Source of the DNA: Acidobacteriota bacterium
GTDB taxonomy: Bacteria > Acidobacteriota > Vicinamibacteria > Marinacidobacterales > Marinacidobacteraceae
Direction: 5' to 3'
DNA: 64,000 nucleotides
NCBI GenBank assembly: GCA_022826825.1
Contig: JAJDUD010000024.1
Location: 1 to 64,000 of the forward strand
The notes beneath the pieces were generated by a model. That model did no database searches. It saw only the letters and a list, made by a program, of their open reading frames with translations, and was not told the DNA's origin. Within the stretch, counting starts at the first letter, position 1, and each line of letters begins with the position of its first letter. Position numbers and translations under genes: made by a program. Positions 1 to 7,711 of the stretch are shown piece after piece.

Positions 1-292
1 CAGGAGCGCCGGTCGTCAGACCGGCATCGCCCGCCCAGCGGGCGAAACTCCCGACGTCTTTTAGCCGCATGGCGCCCACGCCAAAGGGAATGGCGCAGCG
101 ACAGCCGCGCGCGCTTACTCCGCTTCGCCGTCTTTGTTTCGGGTCCCCGCAATGGGGCGCAACAGCGCCGGGAGTTTCGCGGCCTGCGGCCGCGATGCCG
201 GTCTGAAGACCGGCGCTCCCGGCCCCCTGTGCATTTTCATGCCCGGCGGGGTGCGCAGGAGGACACGTGCATGGGTGTTTCTCCAGCGTCTC
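1..292. repeat. REPIN-like element, copy A
   Basis: The core at 3-219 is bounded by two inverted arms of about 48 bp. Each arm carries two hairpins: GCCGGTC/GACCGGC, then a GCCCGC/GCGGGC or GCGGCC/GGCCGC stem next to GAAACTCC. A tail (220-292) containing GTGCGCAGGAGGACAC recurs beside copy B and, inverted, beside copy C. Reading frames across it are low-complexity by-products of the palindromes. It fills the gap upstream of the membrane protein gene at 309. Confidence 0.8.
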
Positions 293-308
293 CGGGCGGG
301 GGCATGCG

Positions 309-839
309 TCAACTCCGAGGGGCGTCCGACGATGCCGGCGTCCCGGCCTTCGACGGCGGCGGTGCGTGCGGGGTGTTCGTCGTGATCAGCAGCACGGACA
401 GGAGCACTCCGGCGATCCCGACCCAGAGCATCGGCCCGCCCCGCAGCCGTCCTCCGGAAAGAAGCAGCGTCGAGATCGCGGTGATCGTGACCGCGCCCCC
501 GAACACGACCGGCATGACCGCGTGGGGGATGCGGGCGCCGCCGGTGAACATCGCCATGGTCAGTCCGAAGGCCCCGAGCGCCCCCAGGAGGCCCGCCGCG
601 AACCCCCACGCGAGGCTGCTGCCAGCGATCGGCGCGAAGGAGAAGTTGTCCCCCCGCAGCCACATGCCCACGGCGCCGCCCGCGATCGCCACCACCAGGT
701 AGGCGATCCCGATCCCCAGGTAGGGCTTGAAGGGGCTCGCGGTCGCGTCCGCGAGCCGGGCCTGCCCGAGCGTCGGTCCGTAGAGCCCCCAGGCGAGGGC
801 GGTGATCAGGGCGAACAGGAACGGAAGGGCGGTGCGCAT
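309..839 (-). CDS. DMT/EamA-like small integral membrane protein
   Basis: This gene encodes a 176-residue, very hydrophobic protein with about five predicted membrane helices, including a GLYGPTLG segment in helix 1 and a glycine-rich centre. Length and composition resemble a half-size drug/metabolite-transporter-like protein, so transport of a small molecule is plausible but no substrate can be named. The ATG at 839 is preferred because TGGAGG lies just upstream on the minus strand. An upstream start at 893 would add a charged, non-hydrophobic leader and run further into the divergent promoter region shared with the dioxygenase at 922. The C-terminus is a short polar tail. Confidence 0.6.
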   Translation of the reverse strand: MRTALPFLFALITALAWGLYGPTLGQARLADATASPFKPYLGIGIAYLVVAIAGGAVGMWLRGDNFSFAPIAGSSLAWGFAAGLLGALGAFGLTMAMFTGGARIPHAVMPVVFGGAVTITAISTLLLSGGRLRGGPMLWVGIAGVLLSVLLITTNTPHAPPPSKAGTPASSDAPRS

Positions 840-921
840 CGGAGCCTCCAGGCGGGTCCGATCATACGGAGGAGGCTGCTCTCCGTGGCACACTGCGCGC
901 GCATTCAGCGCCTTTTCCTCG

Positions 922-2076
922 ATGGCCGCCGCCGAACCGCTCCGCCAGTTGGCCGCCGCCGGCCGGGTCCCGGGCCCGCGGGGTTTCCTGCCGCCCTACG
1001 AGCCGCTCCGGCGGCTGCCCCCGGGCTTCGACGCGTGGGAGGAGATCGCCGCCGACCTCCCGGGCCGGTTCCTGGTCGGGCGGATCCGCGCCGATATCGA
1101 CGCCCTTCCCGAGCTCGACCCGGCTCCGCTCGGAGACGGCCCCGAGATCGAGCGCGCCATGCTGCTGCTGAGTTTCTTCGCGGGGGCCTACGTGCACGCC
1201 ACCGATCCTCCCGGCGCGAGCCTGCCGCCCCCGCTCGCCCGTCCACTGCTGGCCGCCTCCCGGCGACTCGGACGCCTTCCGATCCTGTCCCACGCGAGCC
1301 TCGCCATGCACAACTGGCGGCGGCTGGATCCCACCGGCCCCGTCGCGGTCGAGAACCTGGTGAACCTGCTCGGCGTCCACGGGAGCACCGACGAGACGTG
1401 GTTCCTGACCATCGCGGTGGCCATCGAGGCGTGCGGGGGCGAGGAGCCGGCGCGGATCGTCCGCCTGGAGACCGCTGCCGAAGCGGGAGACGCCGGGGCG
1501 GTGGCCGGCGAACTCGAGCGGCTGGCGGACACCATCGGCGAGATCACGGTGCTGACCGAGCGGACCCGCGAGGCCTGCGATCCTCACGTCTTCTATCGGC
1601 GGGTGCGCCCGCCGTTCTCCGGATGGTTCGCGCCGGGGGTGACGTACCGGGGGACGGACCTGGCCGAACCGCTCGTCCTTGCCGGGGGCAGCGCGGCCCA
1701 GAGTCCGCTCGTCCAGTGCTTCGACGCCGTGCTGTCCGTCGAGCAGCCGGAGGCGGCGCGCGGGCCGCACCGGGACATGCGGCGCTACATGGATCCGCGG
1801 CACCGGCGCTTCGTGTCCGCCGTGGAGGAGAGCGGGGCGGTGCGGCGGTTCGCGGCCGCCACCGGCGACCCGGCCGTCCGGGACGCTTACGACGGCGCGC
1901 TGGGGGCCCTCGCCGAACTCCGGCGCGTCCATATGGCGATCGTGAACGACTACATCGTGCGCCAGGCGGATCCCGGTACCGCGGCGCGCGGCACCGGAGG
2001 AACGGATTTCCGGCGCTTTCTGGGTGGGGCGCTCGCCGGGACCGAGAGCGCGCGCCTGGGGCGGGGAACGAGCTGA
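922..2076 (+). CDS. indoleamine 2,3-dioxygenase (bacterial IDO)
   Basis: This 384-residue haem dioxygenase should open the indole ring of tryptophan, or a related indole, to N-formylkynurenine in the cytoplasm. Family landmarks run in order: GFLPPYEPL (21-29), LPILSHASLAMHNW (119-132), RPPFSGW (229-235, with Arg229 aligning to the substrate-carboxylate Arg of human IDO1), GGSAAQSPLVQCFD (255-268), DMRRYMDPRHR (285-295), His337 in RRVHMAIVNDY as the likely proximal haem ligand, and GTGGTDF (357-363). Length matches the family. The ATG at 922 is chosen over an in-frame start at 802, which would overlap the divergent gene. The epimerase gene starts 4 bp after the stop, so the two are probably co-transcribed. 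No kynurenine hydrolase or formamidase lies immediately beside it. Confidence 0.9.
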   Translation: MAAAEPLRQLAAAGRVPGPRGFLPPYEPLRRLPPGFDAWEEIAADLPGRFLVGRIRADIDALPELDPAPLGDGPEIERAMLLLSFFAGAYVHATDPPGASLPPPLARPLLAASRRLGRLPILSHASLAMHNWRRLDPTGPVAVENLVNLLGVHGSTDETWFLTIAVAIEACGGEEPARIVRLETAAEAGDAGAVAGELERLADTIGEITVLTERTREACDPHVFYRRVRPPFSGWFAPGVTYRGTDLAEPLVLAGGSAAQSPLVQCFDAVLSVEQPEAARGPHRDMRRYMDPRHRRFVSAVEESGAVRRFAAATGDPAVRDAYDGALGALAELRRVHMAIVNDYIVRQADPGTAARGTGGTDFRRFLGGALAGTESARLGRGTS

Positions 2077-2080
2077 GGCC

Positions 2081-3055
2081 ATGGAGTCGTTGACCCGGCG
2101 TTTCACCGCGCGGAGCGCGGACTTCGAGGGCCCGGTGCTGGTTACCGGCGCGGGCGGCTGCATCGGAAGCTGGACGCTCGCCATCCTGGTGCGGGCCGGG
2201 GCGCCGGTGGTGGCCTTCGATCTGAGCGATGACCGCCGCCGTCCGGGCCTGCTTCTGTCCGAGGCCGAACTCGGCCGGGTGGTCTGGGAGGTGGGCGACA
2301 TCGCCGACCCGGAGGCCGTGGAACGCGTGGTGTCCCGGCACGGGACCTCCGCGATCATCCACCTCGCGGCGCTGCAGGTGCCCTTCTGCCGGGCCGATCC
2401 GATCGGGGGCGCCCGCGTCAACGTGGTGGGCACGGTGGCCGTGTTCGAAGCGGCGCGCCGTCACGGCGTGCGCCGGCTGGCCTACGCCAGTTCCGTCGCC
2501 GCGCACGGGGCGCCCCCGGAGACCCCCTGGCTCGCCACCCTCTACGGCGCCTACAAGGCCTGTGACGAAGCGATCGCGCGGGCGTACTGGCAGGACTGGC
2601 AGGTGCCGAGTCTCGGTATCCGCCCGGGCGTGGCCTACGGCGTCGGCCGCGACCAGGGAATGACGTCGAAGACCACGGTGGCCATCCTGGCGGCGGCCCT
2701 CGGGAGGGAGTACGAGGTGCCCTTCCGGGGCCCGGTCTCGTATCTCTATGCCGGAGAGATCGCCTCCGCCTTCGTGCGCGCCGTGTCACGCGACGGTGAC
2801 GGCGCCCCGGTGTTCGACTGCAACGGAGTCGTCACCACGGTCGAGGACGGGTTGGAAGCCCTCCGCCGGCTCGTTCCGCGGGCGCGGGTGCGCGCCGGGG
2901 GCGATCCGCTGCCGTTCCCCGTGGAGGACTCCGACGCCCTTCTCCGCGCGCACATCGGCGACTACGGCGCGATTTCGCTCGAAGAGGGGACCGCCGAGAC
3001 GCTCCGCGCCTTCGAGGTGCTGGTGCCGGAGGGCAAGGTCTCGGCGGACTTCTGA
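2081..3055 (+). CDS. NAD(P)-dependent epimerase/dehydratase (extended SDR)
   Basis: A 324-residue extended short-chain dehydrogenase. It has the Rossmann motif TGAGGCIGS near residue 22, an Asp at the end of strand 2 (AFDLSDD) favouring NAD, the HLAAL segment, YASSVAAHG, and the catalytic YGAYK (YxxxK). The substrate domain contains GIRPGVAYGVGRDQG, typical of nucleotide-sugar epimerases, but the true substrate is unknown. The ATG at 2081 lies 4 bp after the dioxygenase stop and skips a 19-residue Arg-rich extension that overlaps that gene. Its pairing with IDO could mean action on a tryptophan-derived product, or simple operon convenience. Confidence 0.85.
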   Translation: MESLTRRFTARSADFEGPVLVTGAGGCIGSWTLAILVRAGAPVVAFDLSDDRRRPGLLLSEAELGRVVWEVGDIADPEAVERVVSRHGTSAIIHLAALQVPFCRADPIGGARVNVVGTVAVFEAARRHGVRRLAYASSVAAHGAPPETPWLATLYGAYKACDEAIARAYWQDWQVPSLGIRPGVAYGVGRDQGMTSKTTVAILAAALGREYEVPFRGPVSYLYAGEIASAFVRAVSRDGDGAPVFDCNGVVTTVEDGLEALRRLVPRARVRAGGDPLPFPVEDSDALLRAHIGDYGAISLEEGTAETLRAFEVLVPEGKVSADF

Positions 3056-3127
3056 ACCCGTGCCTGCGGGCCGCCCGTAGCGGCGACCTCGTGACATCCT
3101 TCAGCCCAAGGACTGCCGCCGCCTGAC

Positions 3128-3358
3128 ATGTTGATCTCGAAATGGGGAAACAGCCTGGGAGTCCGGCTGCCTCGGGCGCTGGTGAAGGATCTCGGTTTGG
3201 AGCCCGGCGACGAACTGGAAGTCGTTTCGGCGTCGGAGGCCCGCATCGTCCTCGCGAGGCACAAGCGTCGAGCCCGGGCCGTCGAGCGAATGCGCGCCCG
3301 CGCGCTGCGTCGTCCCGACGGTTACCGATTCGACCGGGAGGAAACCCACACCAGGTGA
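3128..3358 (+). CDS. AbrB/MazE-type antitoxin
   Basis: A 76-residue protein with an N-terminal swapped-hairpin AbrB fold: LISKWGNSLGVRLPRALVKDLGLEPGDELEV is the standard MazE/VagC signature, quoted here in pieces as KWGNSLGVRLPRAL and GLEPGDELEV. A basic C-terminal tail would contact a toxin. The stop overlaps the GTG of the following PIN gene by GTGA, the normal antitoxin-toxin coupling. The partner toxin is internally deleted, so this antitoxin looks orphaned although its own frame is intact. Confidence 0.85.
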   Translation: MLISKWGNSLGVRLPRALVKDLGLEPGDELEVVSASEARIVLARHKRRARAVERMRARALRRPDGYRFDREETHTR

Positions 3359-3502
3359 CTGCCTTCATCGACTCCAACGGGTTGTTCTACCCGCAGGAAG
3401 CCGGTCCGAAGGGCGAGGTCACCAGGTGCTCCTGGCCAGCGGCGTGCGGGCCGGCGAATTGACGGGCTGACGATCATCAACCCGTTCGCCGGAATCGCGT
3501 GA
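3355..3502 (+). pseudogene. PIN-domain toxin remnant with large internal deletion
   Basis: The frame starts at GTG 3355, overlapping the antitoxin stop, and reads TAFIDSNGLFYPQEAGPKGE, the normal start of a VapC-like PIN toxin including the first acidic residue. It then loses the family match and stops at 3462. In another frame just downstream, residues RRIDGLTIINPFAGIA end at 3502; this resembles the usual PIN-toxin C-terminus (IDGLxIxNPF). About 90 residues carrying the remaining catalytic acids are missing, so a single deletion with frame change probably killed the nuclease. Confidence 0.7.
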
Positions 3503-3508
3503 GCCCGG

Positions 3509-5689
3509 CTAAGGGCCTGCCGGCGAGCGGTCCTCGCGCGGCACCAGGCGCACCGCCCAGAGGCCGCTGTTGAAGTCGGAGAAGAAGATCGTCCCCTTGT
3601 GGGGCTGCGGGCCCCAGACGAAGGGGGCGTTCGGGATGAACCCGTCGGGGTCGTCGGAGTAGAACTTGGCGATCTCCCGGCCCTGCCGGTAGAGGTCGCC
3701 CACGAGTTCCCCGGAGACGTCCACCACCCGGAGGCCCCCGTTGAAGTAGGCGACGTACATGAGGTCCCTGTCGTAGTCGATCCAGAGGTTGTGCGGGCCT
3801 GCCTCGGGCACCCGGTAGCGGGCGATCTCGACCGGGTTCTCGGGGTCGTCGAACTCGTTGAAGTGGATGAAGCCCATCGCCCGGGACGGCATCCGCTCCT
3901 GCCAGGAGATGATCGGGCCGGGAATCCGGGGGTTGATCGGGTGCGACTCGTCGCCGGTGACCACGTAGAAGCGGTCGGCCGACTGGCTGCGGAACGGCCA
4001 GATGGCGTGGTTCCAGCCGGTGAGCTGGTAGAGGCGGCCCATCTCCACCGGGTTCTGGGGCGACCCCCCCATGCCGCCGCCGCCCACGTCCACGACCACC
4101 ATGCCGTCGGTGTTGCCGGCCTGGAACGCGATCCCGTCGTGGATCCAGACGTCGTGCACGCTGCGGCCGGGGCGGGGGTCCTCGAACCGGGACACCCGGA
4201 ACGGGTTCCGGGGGTCCTCGGCGTTGACCACGTCCCAGCGCCGGCCGTTGTTGATCGCGTAGATGTGTCCCTCGTGGAAGAACACGTTGTGGACCCCGCC
4301 GGTCAGTTCGTCGTCGAAGCGCGAGAGAACCTCGGGGTTCCGGGGGTCGGAGACGTCGAGGATCACGAACCCGTTGCGGCGGTTCGAGGCGCCCTCGCGG
4401 GTGATGACCGCGATCCGGCCGTCTTCGGACACCTTCACGTCGTTCACCGTGCGGGCGTCCACCTGCACCTCGGAGATCCGCTGCATGTTCGCGGGGTCGG
4501 TGACGTCGAAGAAGAGCGCGTGGCCGTCGGCGTTCCAGGTGCCGAGCGCCGCGTAGTCGCGCCCGTCGGTGCCCTCCCAGATCCACAGATCGGAGGTGGC
4601 GCGGTCGCGCACCGGGGCGTGACCGACGAACTCCATGGCCATCCCCACGTCGCGCGGCACGACCTGGACGGCCCGCTCGGCATGGGCCGGGCCCGAGGAG
4701 GCGGAGACCACGTAGAGCCCCGGCTGTTCGGCGACGAAGCGGCCGTCGGTGAGGAGTTGGGCCGGGGCGCCGGCCCCCACGGTGTCGAACCGGCTGGGGT
4801 CGGGATGGGACTCGAGGGAGAAGCGGACGGGCGCGCCTTCGACCGCCGCGCCGCCTTCGTCCATGACCGAAGCGGAGAAGCGCACCACGTCACCGGTGCG
4901 GACGCCGCCGGTCAGCGGCGACTCGCCGAGGGCTGCGTCGAGGCTGAGGGAATGCGCCGGATTGGCCGCGACCTCGATCCGGGCCTCGGCGGTCAACTCC
5001 CCGAGCCGCGCGGTCAGGGTGGCGGTTCCCGGGCCGAGCGCCCGGAAGACCCCGGCGGCCTCCCAGTGGTAGGTCGGGGGCCGCGGCCGGTCGTAGAACG
5101 GATGGGCGTGGTAGGTGCCCTCGAAGAGCGGCCCGTAGGCGGCGACCGCGCCGACCTCGCCCGGTTCCACGGTGATCTCGGCGCGTACGTCACGGGGTTC
5201 GGATCCCTCGTCCTCGGCCAGCAGCCGGACCGGGATGCTGGCCCCGGCCAGGACTCGTTCGGGCAATCCCACGAAGCTCAGGGTGGCGAGCTCCGACGGC
5301 AGGATTTCCACCGGAATCTCGATCCGGATTCCCGGGTCGTCCGGCCTCGTGAACCCCGGCGTGGTCCCGGCGGCGGGGGACAGCGCCACCAGCGTGTGGT
5401 TGCCGGCCCGATGCGCCGTCACCACCCCCGTGTGGGAGACGCTGACGTCGGCGGGATCGAGCGAGAAGAAGAGCACCCGCGCCCCGGAGTCCACTTCGCC
5501 GCCCGCGGTCGTCACCGTCGCGCTGACGCTCCCGGTCTGCCCCACGCGGAGGCTCAGCGACTCGGGAGTCACCGTCAACTGCCGCTCCTGACCCGAAGCC
5601 GCGGCGGCGCCGGCCAGGAGAGTCAAACCCAGCACCACGGGCGCCGCCGGATGGAAAGGAAATGCTGAAGGAATCCGCCCAGAAGTCAT
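3509..5689 (-). CDS. exported LVIVD-repeat protein with Ig-like domains
   Basis: A 726-residue secreted protein. Residues 1-33 form a signal peptide ending in AAAASGQ. The N-terminal half has bacterial Ig-like (Big_2-type) segments, such as LTVTPESLSLRVGQTGSVSATV and VRFSLESHPDP. The C-terminal half, from about residue 350, is a beta-propeller of LVIVD-type repeats with recurring units such as VTDPANMQRISEV, LDVSDPRNPEVLSRF and VNAEDPRNPFRVSRF. Such proteins are typically exported and of unknown or adhesive function; no catalytic residues are evident. It is transcribed away from the sigma-factor gene at 5829, leaving a 139-bp divergent promoter region. Confidence 0.8.
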   Translation of the reverse strand: MTSGRIPSAFPFHPAAPVVLGLTLLAGAAAASGQERQLTVTPESLSLRVGQTGSVSATVTTAGGEVDSGARVLFFSLDPADVSVSHTGVVTAHRAGNHTLVALSPAAGTTPGFTRPDDPGIRIEIPVEILPSELATLSFVGLPERVLAGASIPVRLLAEDEGSEPRDVRAEITVEPGEVGAVAAYGPLFEGTYHAHPFYDRPRPPTYHWEAAGVFRALGPGTATLTARLGELTAEARIEVAANPAHSLSLDAALGESPLTGGVRTGDVVRFSASVMDEGGAAVEGAPVRFSLESHPDPSRFDTVGAGAPAQLLTDGRFVAEQPGLYVVSASSGPAHAERAVQVVPRDVGMAMEFVGHAPVRDRATSDLWIWEGTDGRDYAALGTWNADGHALFFDVTDPANMQRISEVQVDARTVNDVKVSEDGRIAVITREGASNRRNGFVILDVSDPRNPEVLSRFDDELTGGVHNVFFHEGHIYAINNGRRWDVVNAEDPRNPFRVSRFEDPRPGRSVHDVWIHDGIAFQAGNTDGMVVVDVGGGGMGGSPQNPVEMGRLYQLTGWNHAIWPFRSQSADRFYVVTGDESHPINPRIPGPIISWQERMPSRAMGFIHFNEFDDPENPVEIARYRVPEAGPHNLWIDYDRDLMYVAYFNGGLRVVDVSGELVGDLYRQGREIAKFYSDDPDGFIPNAPFVWGPQPHKGTIFFSDFNSGLWAVRLVPREDRSPAGP

Positions 5690-5828
5690 CGTTCAAGAGT
5701 AGTCAAGACGCGGCGGGCGGGCCAATCGGTTTTCAGGGCCCCGGGGGTTCCGGCGATGGCCGTTCGGGTATCCGCTGCCGCGGATGAAGAATTCGGGTCC
5801 CTGCCGCGTAGTCATCCCATAGAAGCCC

Positions 5829-6410
5829 TTGACAGACGAGACCTCGACCGCCGGAAGCACCCCGGGAAACCGGCCCGGAGCCCCCGATCCCGAGGAGCAG
5901 GAGTGGATCCGCCGGTGCCGGAACGGCAGCCGCCGCGCCTACGAACCGCTCGTCCGCCGCTACGCGCGCTGGGCGCAGGCCTACGCGTACCGCCGGGTCG
6001 GCGACCGGGAGGAGGCGCGCGATCTCGCCCAGGAGGCGTTCGCGCGGGCGTTTCACGCCATGCCGCGCTTTCGGCTCGGGCGTCCGTTTCTCCCGTGGTT
6101 CCTGACCATCCTGGACAACGTCTGCCGCAGCTACCTGCGCCGGCGCCGGCCGGAGATCGGGCTCGAGGGGATTCGGGAACCGTCGGTCGACGGCGGAATG
6201 CGGTCTCTGGACCAACGGTTGCTGCTCGAACGCGCGCTCCGCGAACTTCCCGAGGAGCAGCGCCGGGTGGTGGTGATGCGGGATATGGAGGGCTACGTCC
6301 ACAGCGAAGTCGCGGAACGCCTCGGAATTCCCGCAGGGACGGTGGCGTCCCGGCTGCACACGGCCCGCCGCCGGCTGCGGCGGTTGATCGCGGGTGGCGG
6401 CCGAAGGTGA
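5829..6410 (+). CDS. ECF-family RNA polymerase sigma factor
   Basis: A 193-residue sigma-70 family factor of the ECF type, which would direct RNA polymerase to a small regulon. Region 2 includes GDREEARDLAQEAFARAFHAMPRF and a downstream PWFLTILDNVCRSYLRRRR helix. Region 4 is ALRELPEEQRRVVVMRDMEG...EVAERLGIPAGTVASRLHTARRRLR, a clear helix-turn-helix. The start is a TTG; no better ATG fits the domain boundary. A membrane-protein gene follows after 38 bp and could be its regulator, though it lacks a recognisable zinc-finger anti-sigma motif. Confidence 0.88.
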   Translation: MTDETSTAGSTPGNRPGAPDPEEQEWIRRCRNGSRRAYEPLVRRYARWAQAYAYRRVGDREEARDLAQEAFARAFHAMPRFRLGRPFLPWFLTILDNVCRSYLRRRRPEIGLEGIREPSVDGGMRSLDQRLLLERALRELPEEQRRVVVMRDMEGYVHSEVAERLGIPAGTVASRLHTARRRLRRLIAGGGRR

Positions 6411-6448
6411 CCCACCGAAGTAAAGAAGGACCGAAAGGAGGAAATCCC

Positions 6449-6820
6449 ATGACGGATCACGATGGAAACCAGGTTCCGGGCGCCTCGGGGCGAGTTCCCG
6501 AGGACGCGCCCGGCGGACCGGAACTCGAACCCCGGCCCGGCGACTGGGACGACGCGGCCATGGACCGTTTCTGGCTCGGGGTCTACTCGCGTCTCGAGCG
6601 GGGCATCGCCTGGACGCTGGTTTCCGCCTCGGCCGCGGTCCTGCTCGGCTACTGGGCGTACCAGTTCGCCACCGAATTCATGGCCGACGCAGCGGTCCCG
6701 GCGATCGTCCGCTTCGGCACCGCCGGGTTGCTGCTCGGCATCCTGCTTCTCTTGCTGGGCGCGATCCGGGAGCGGATCCGCGCCCGCTCCACCGACCCCT
6801 TCCGGAGGGTCCGACGATGA
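6449..6820 (+). CDS. small two-helix membrane protein in the sigma-factor operon
   Basis: A 123-residue protein with a strong ribosome-binding site (AAGGAGGAAATCCC before ATG 6449). The first 50 residues are polar and acidic (PEDAPGGPELEPRPGDWDD). Two membrane helices follow (about 55-75 and 85-105), then a basic tail IRERIRARSTDPFRRVRR. No family is recognised. Its position directly after an ECF sigma gene makes an anti-sigma or stress-membrane role possible. The stop overlaps the next start (ATGA). Confidence 0.7.
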   Translation: MTDHDGNQVPGASGRVPEDAPGGPELEPRPGDWDDAAMDRFWLGVYSRLERGIAWTLVSASAAVLLGYWAYQFATEFMADAAVPAIVRFGTAGLLLGILLLLLGAIRERIRARSTDPFRRVRR

Positions 6821-7134
6821 TTGTGAGTACCACCAACGAAGTTCCCGGCGCCGAGATCGCCGAAGTCCTGGGCATCGCCCGCGGCAACACGATCCGTGCC
6901 CGCCATCTCGGCCGCGACATCCTGGCCGGCCTGAAGGGGGTGGTCGGCGGCGAGGTCGAGTCCTACACGAAGCTCATGGGCGAAAGCCGCGAGCAGGCGA
7001 TCGCCCGCATGATCGAGCACGCCGAGGCTCTCGGCGCCGATGCCATCGTCGGCATGCGGATCGCGACGTCGGTGCTGATGACCACCGCCGCCGAGATCCT
7101 CGCCTACGGCACCGCGGTCAAACTCCGCCGGTAG
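6817..7134 (+). CDS. YbjQ/UPF0145 family protein
   Basis: A 105-residue protein matching the UPF0145 (YbjQ, DUF74) family over its full length: MIVSTTNEVPGAEI at the start, then GLKGVVGGEVESYTKLM, EQAIARMIEHAEALGADAIVGMR and a C-terminal strand AYGTAVKL. Family members form pentameric rings, and the biochemical role is unsettled. Translation is coupled to the upstream membrane protein by a 4-bp overlap, so sigma factor, membrane protein and YbjQ look like one envelope-linked unit. Confidence 0.88.
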   Translation: MIVSTTNEVPGAEIAEVLGIARGNTIRARHLGRDILAGLKGVVGGEVESYTKLMGESREQAIARMIEHAEALGADAIVGMRIATSVLMTTAAEILAYGTAVKLRR

Positions 7135-7147
7135 GGCAGGAGGGACC

Positions 7148-7182
7148 GCCGGCCTTCAGGCCGGCACCCGGCCCAACGGGCC
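7148..7182. repeat. solo REP-like hairpin pair
   Basis: GCCGGCC-TTCA-GGCCGGC (7148-7165) is followed closely by GGCCC-AAC-GGGCC (7170-7182). This is the same two-hairpin layout as one arm of the larger REPIN-like element, but without its second arm. It lies 13 bp after the YbjQ gene and could also act as a transcription terminator or mRNA stabiliser. Confidence 0.6.
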
Positions 7183-7288
7183 ACTGAGCGCGGTTCACCA
7201 ATCTGAACGGTGGCGCACCGGCCTGGAACGCCGACCTCCGGCCAGTTGCCGTGAAAATGCAGTCCCGCCCGACGGCGGGGACGGCGAG

Positions 7289-7572
7289 GAGCGCCGGTCT
7301 TCAGACCGGCATCGCCCGCGCAGCGGGCGAAACTCCCGACGTCTTTTCGCCGCATGGCACCCTCGCCAAAGGGAATGGTGCAGCGACAACTGCGCGCGCT
7401 TACTCCGCTTCGCCGTCTTCGTTTCGGGTCCCCGCAATGGGGCGCGATAGCGCCGGGAGTTTCGCGGCCGCTGGCCGCGATGCCGGTGTGAACACCGGCG
7501 CTCCTCGCCAAATCCGCCGTTTTCGTGCGCGGCGGGGTGAGCGGGAGGACACGCGCATGAGCGTTTCTCCCA
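7289..7572. repeat. REPIN-like element, copy B
   Basis: The core at 7289-7504 has inverted arms with hairpins GCCGGTC-TTC-A-GACCGGC on the left and GCCGGTG-TGAA-CACCGGC on the right. The right hairpin differs from copy A by a paired C-to-G and G-to-C change, so the stem is preserved. The tail (7505-7572) repeats the GGGAGGACACGCGCATG segment seen in copy A. It occupies most of the gap between the YbjQ gene and the AAA ATPase gene. Confidence 0.8.
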
Positions 7573-7617
7573 GTGGGGGCTGGCACGCGCCGCGCGACGG
7601 TCCAAATGGTTTCGTAA

Positions 7618-7646
7618 CATGAAAATATCCCGGGGATTTTCATGTA
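7618..7646. promoter_or_regulatory. palindromic operator-like site upstream of AAA/DUF4143 ATPase
   Basis: A perfect 10-bp inverted repeat, ACATGAAAAT and ATTTTCATGT, is separated by a GC-rich 9-bp centre. It stands out as an AT-rich island in GC-rich sequence, about 65 bp before the ATPase start at 7712, and is followed by the AT-rich TTGATATAAAAT, a candidate -10 region. The second AAA/DUF4143 gene has a related TTTCATGTAAT palindrome upstream. Confidence 0.5.
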
Positions 7647-7711
7647 TTGATATAAAATAGGCTGCAAAGGCGCTCCGTCATGTCACGCAGACGGCGCCCC
7701 GGGAGCGACCA

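Noticed and set aside
802..921. Upstream in-frame start extending the dioxygenase by 40 residues
   Set aside because: The extension overlaps the divergent membrane-protein gene and its ribosome site and is not part of the IDO fold.
862..2433. A 523-codon minus-strand frame opposite the dioxygenase and epimerase
   Set aside because: The plus strand holds two clear enzymes; the minus frame shows no domains.
3599..5668. A 689-codon plus-strand frame opposite the LVIVD protein
   Set aside because: The minus strand carries a signal peptide, Ig-like segments and propeller repeats; the plus frame is low-complexity.
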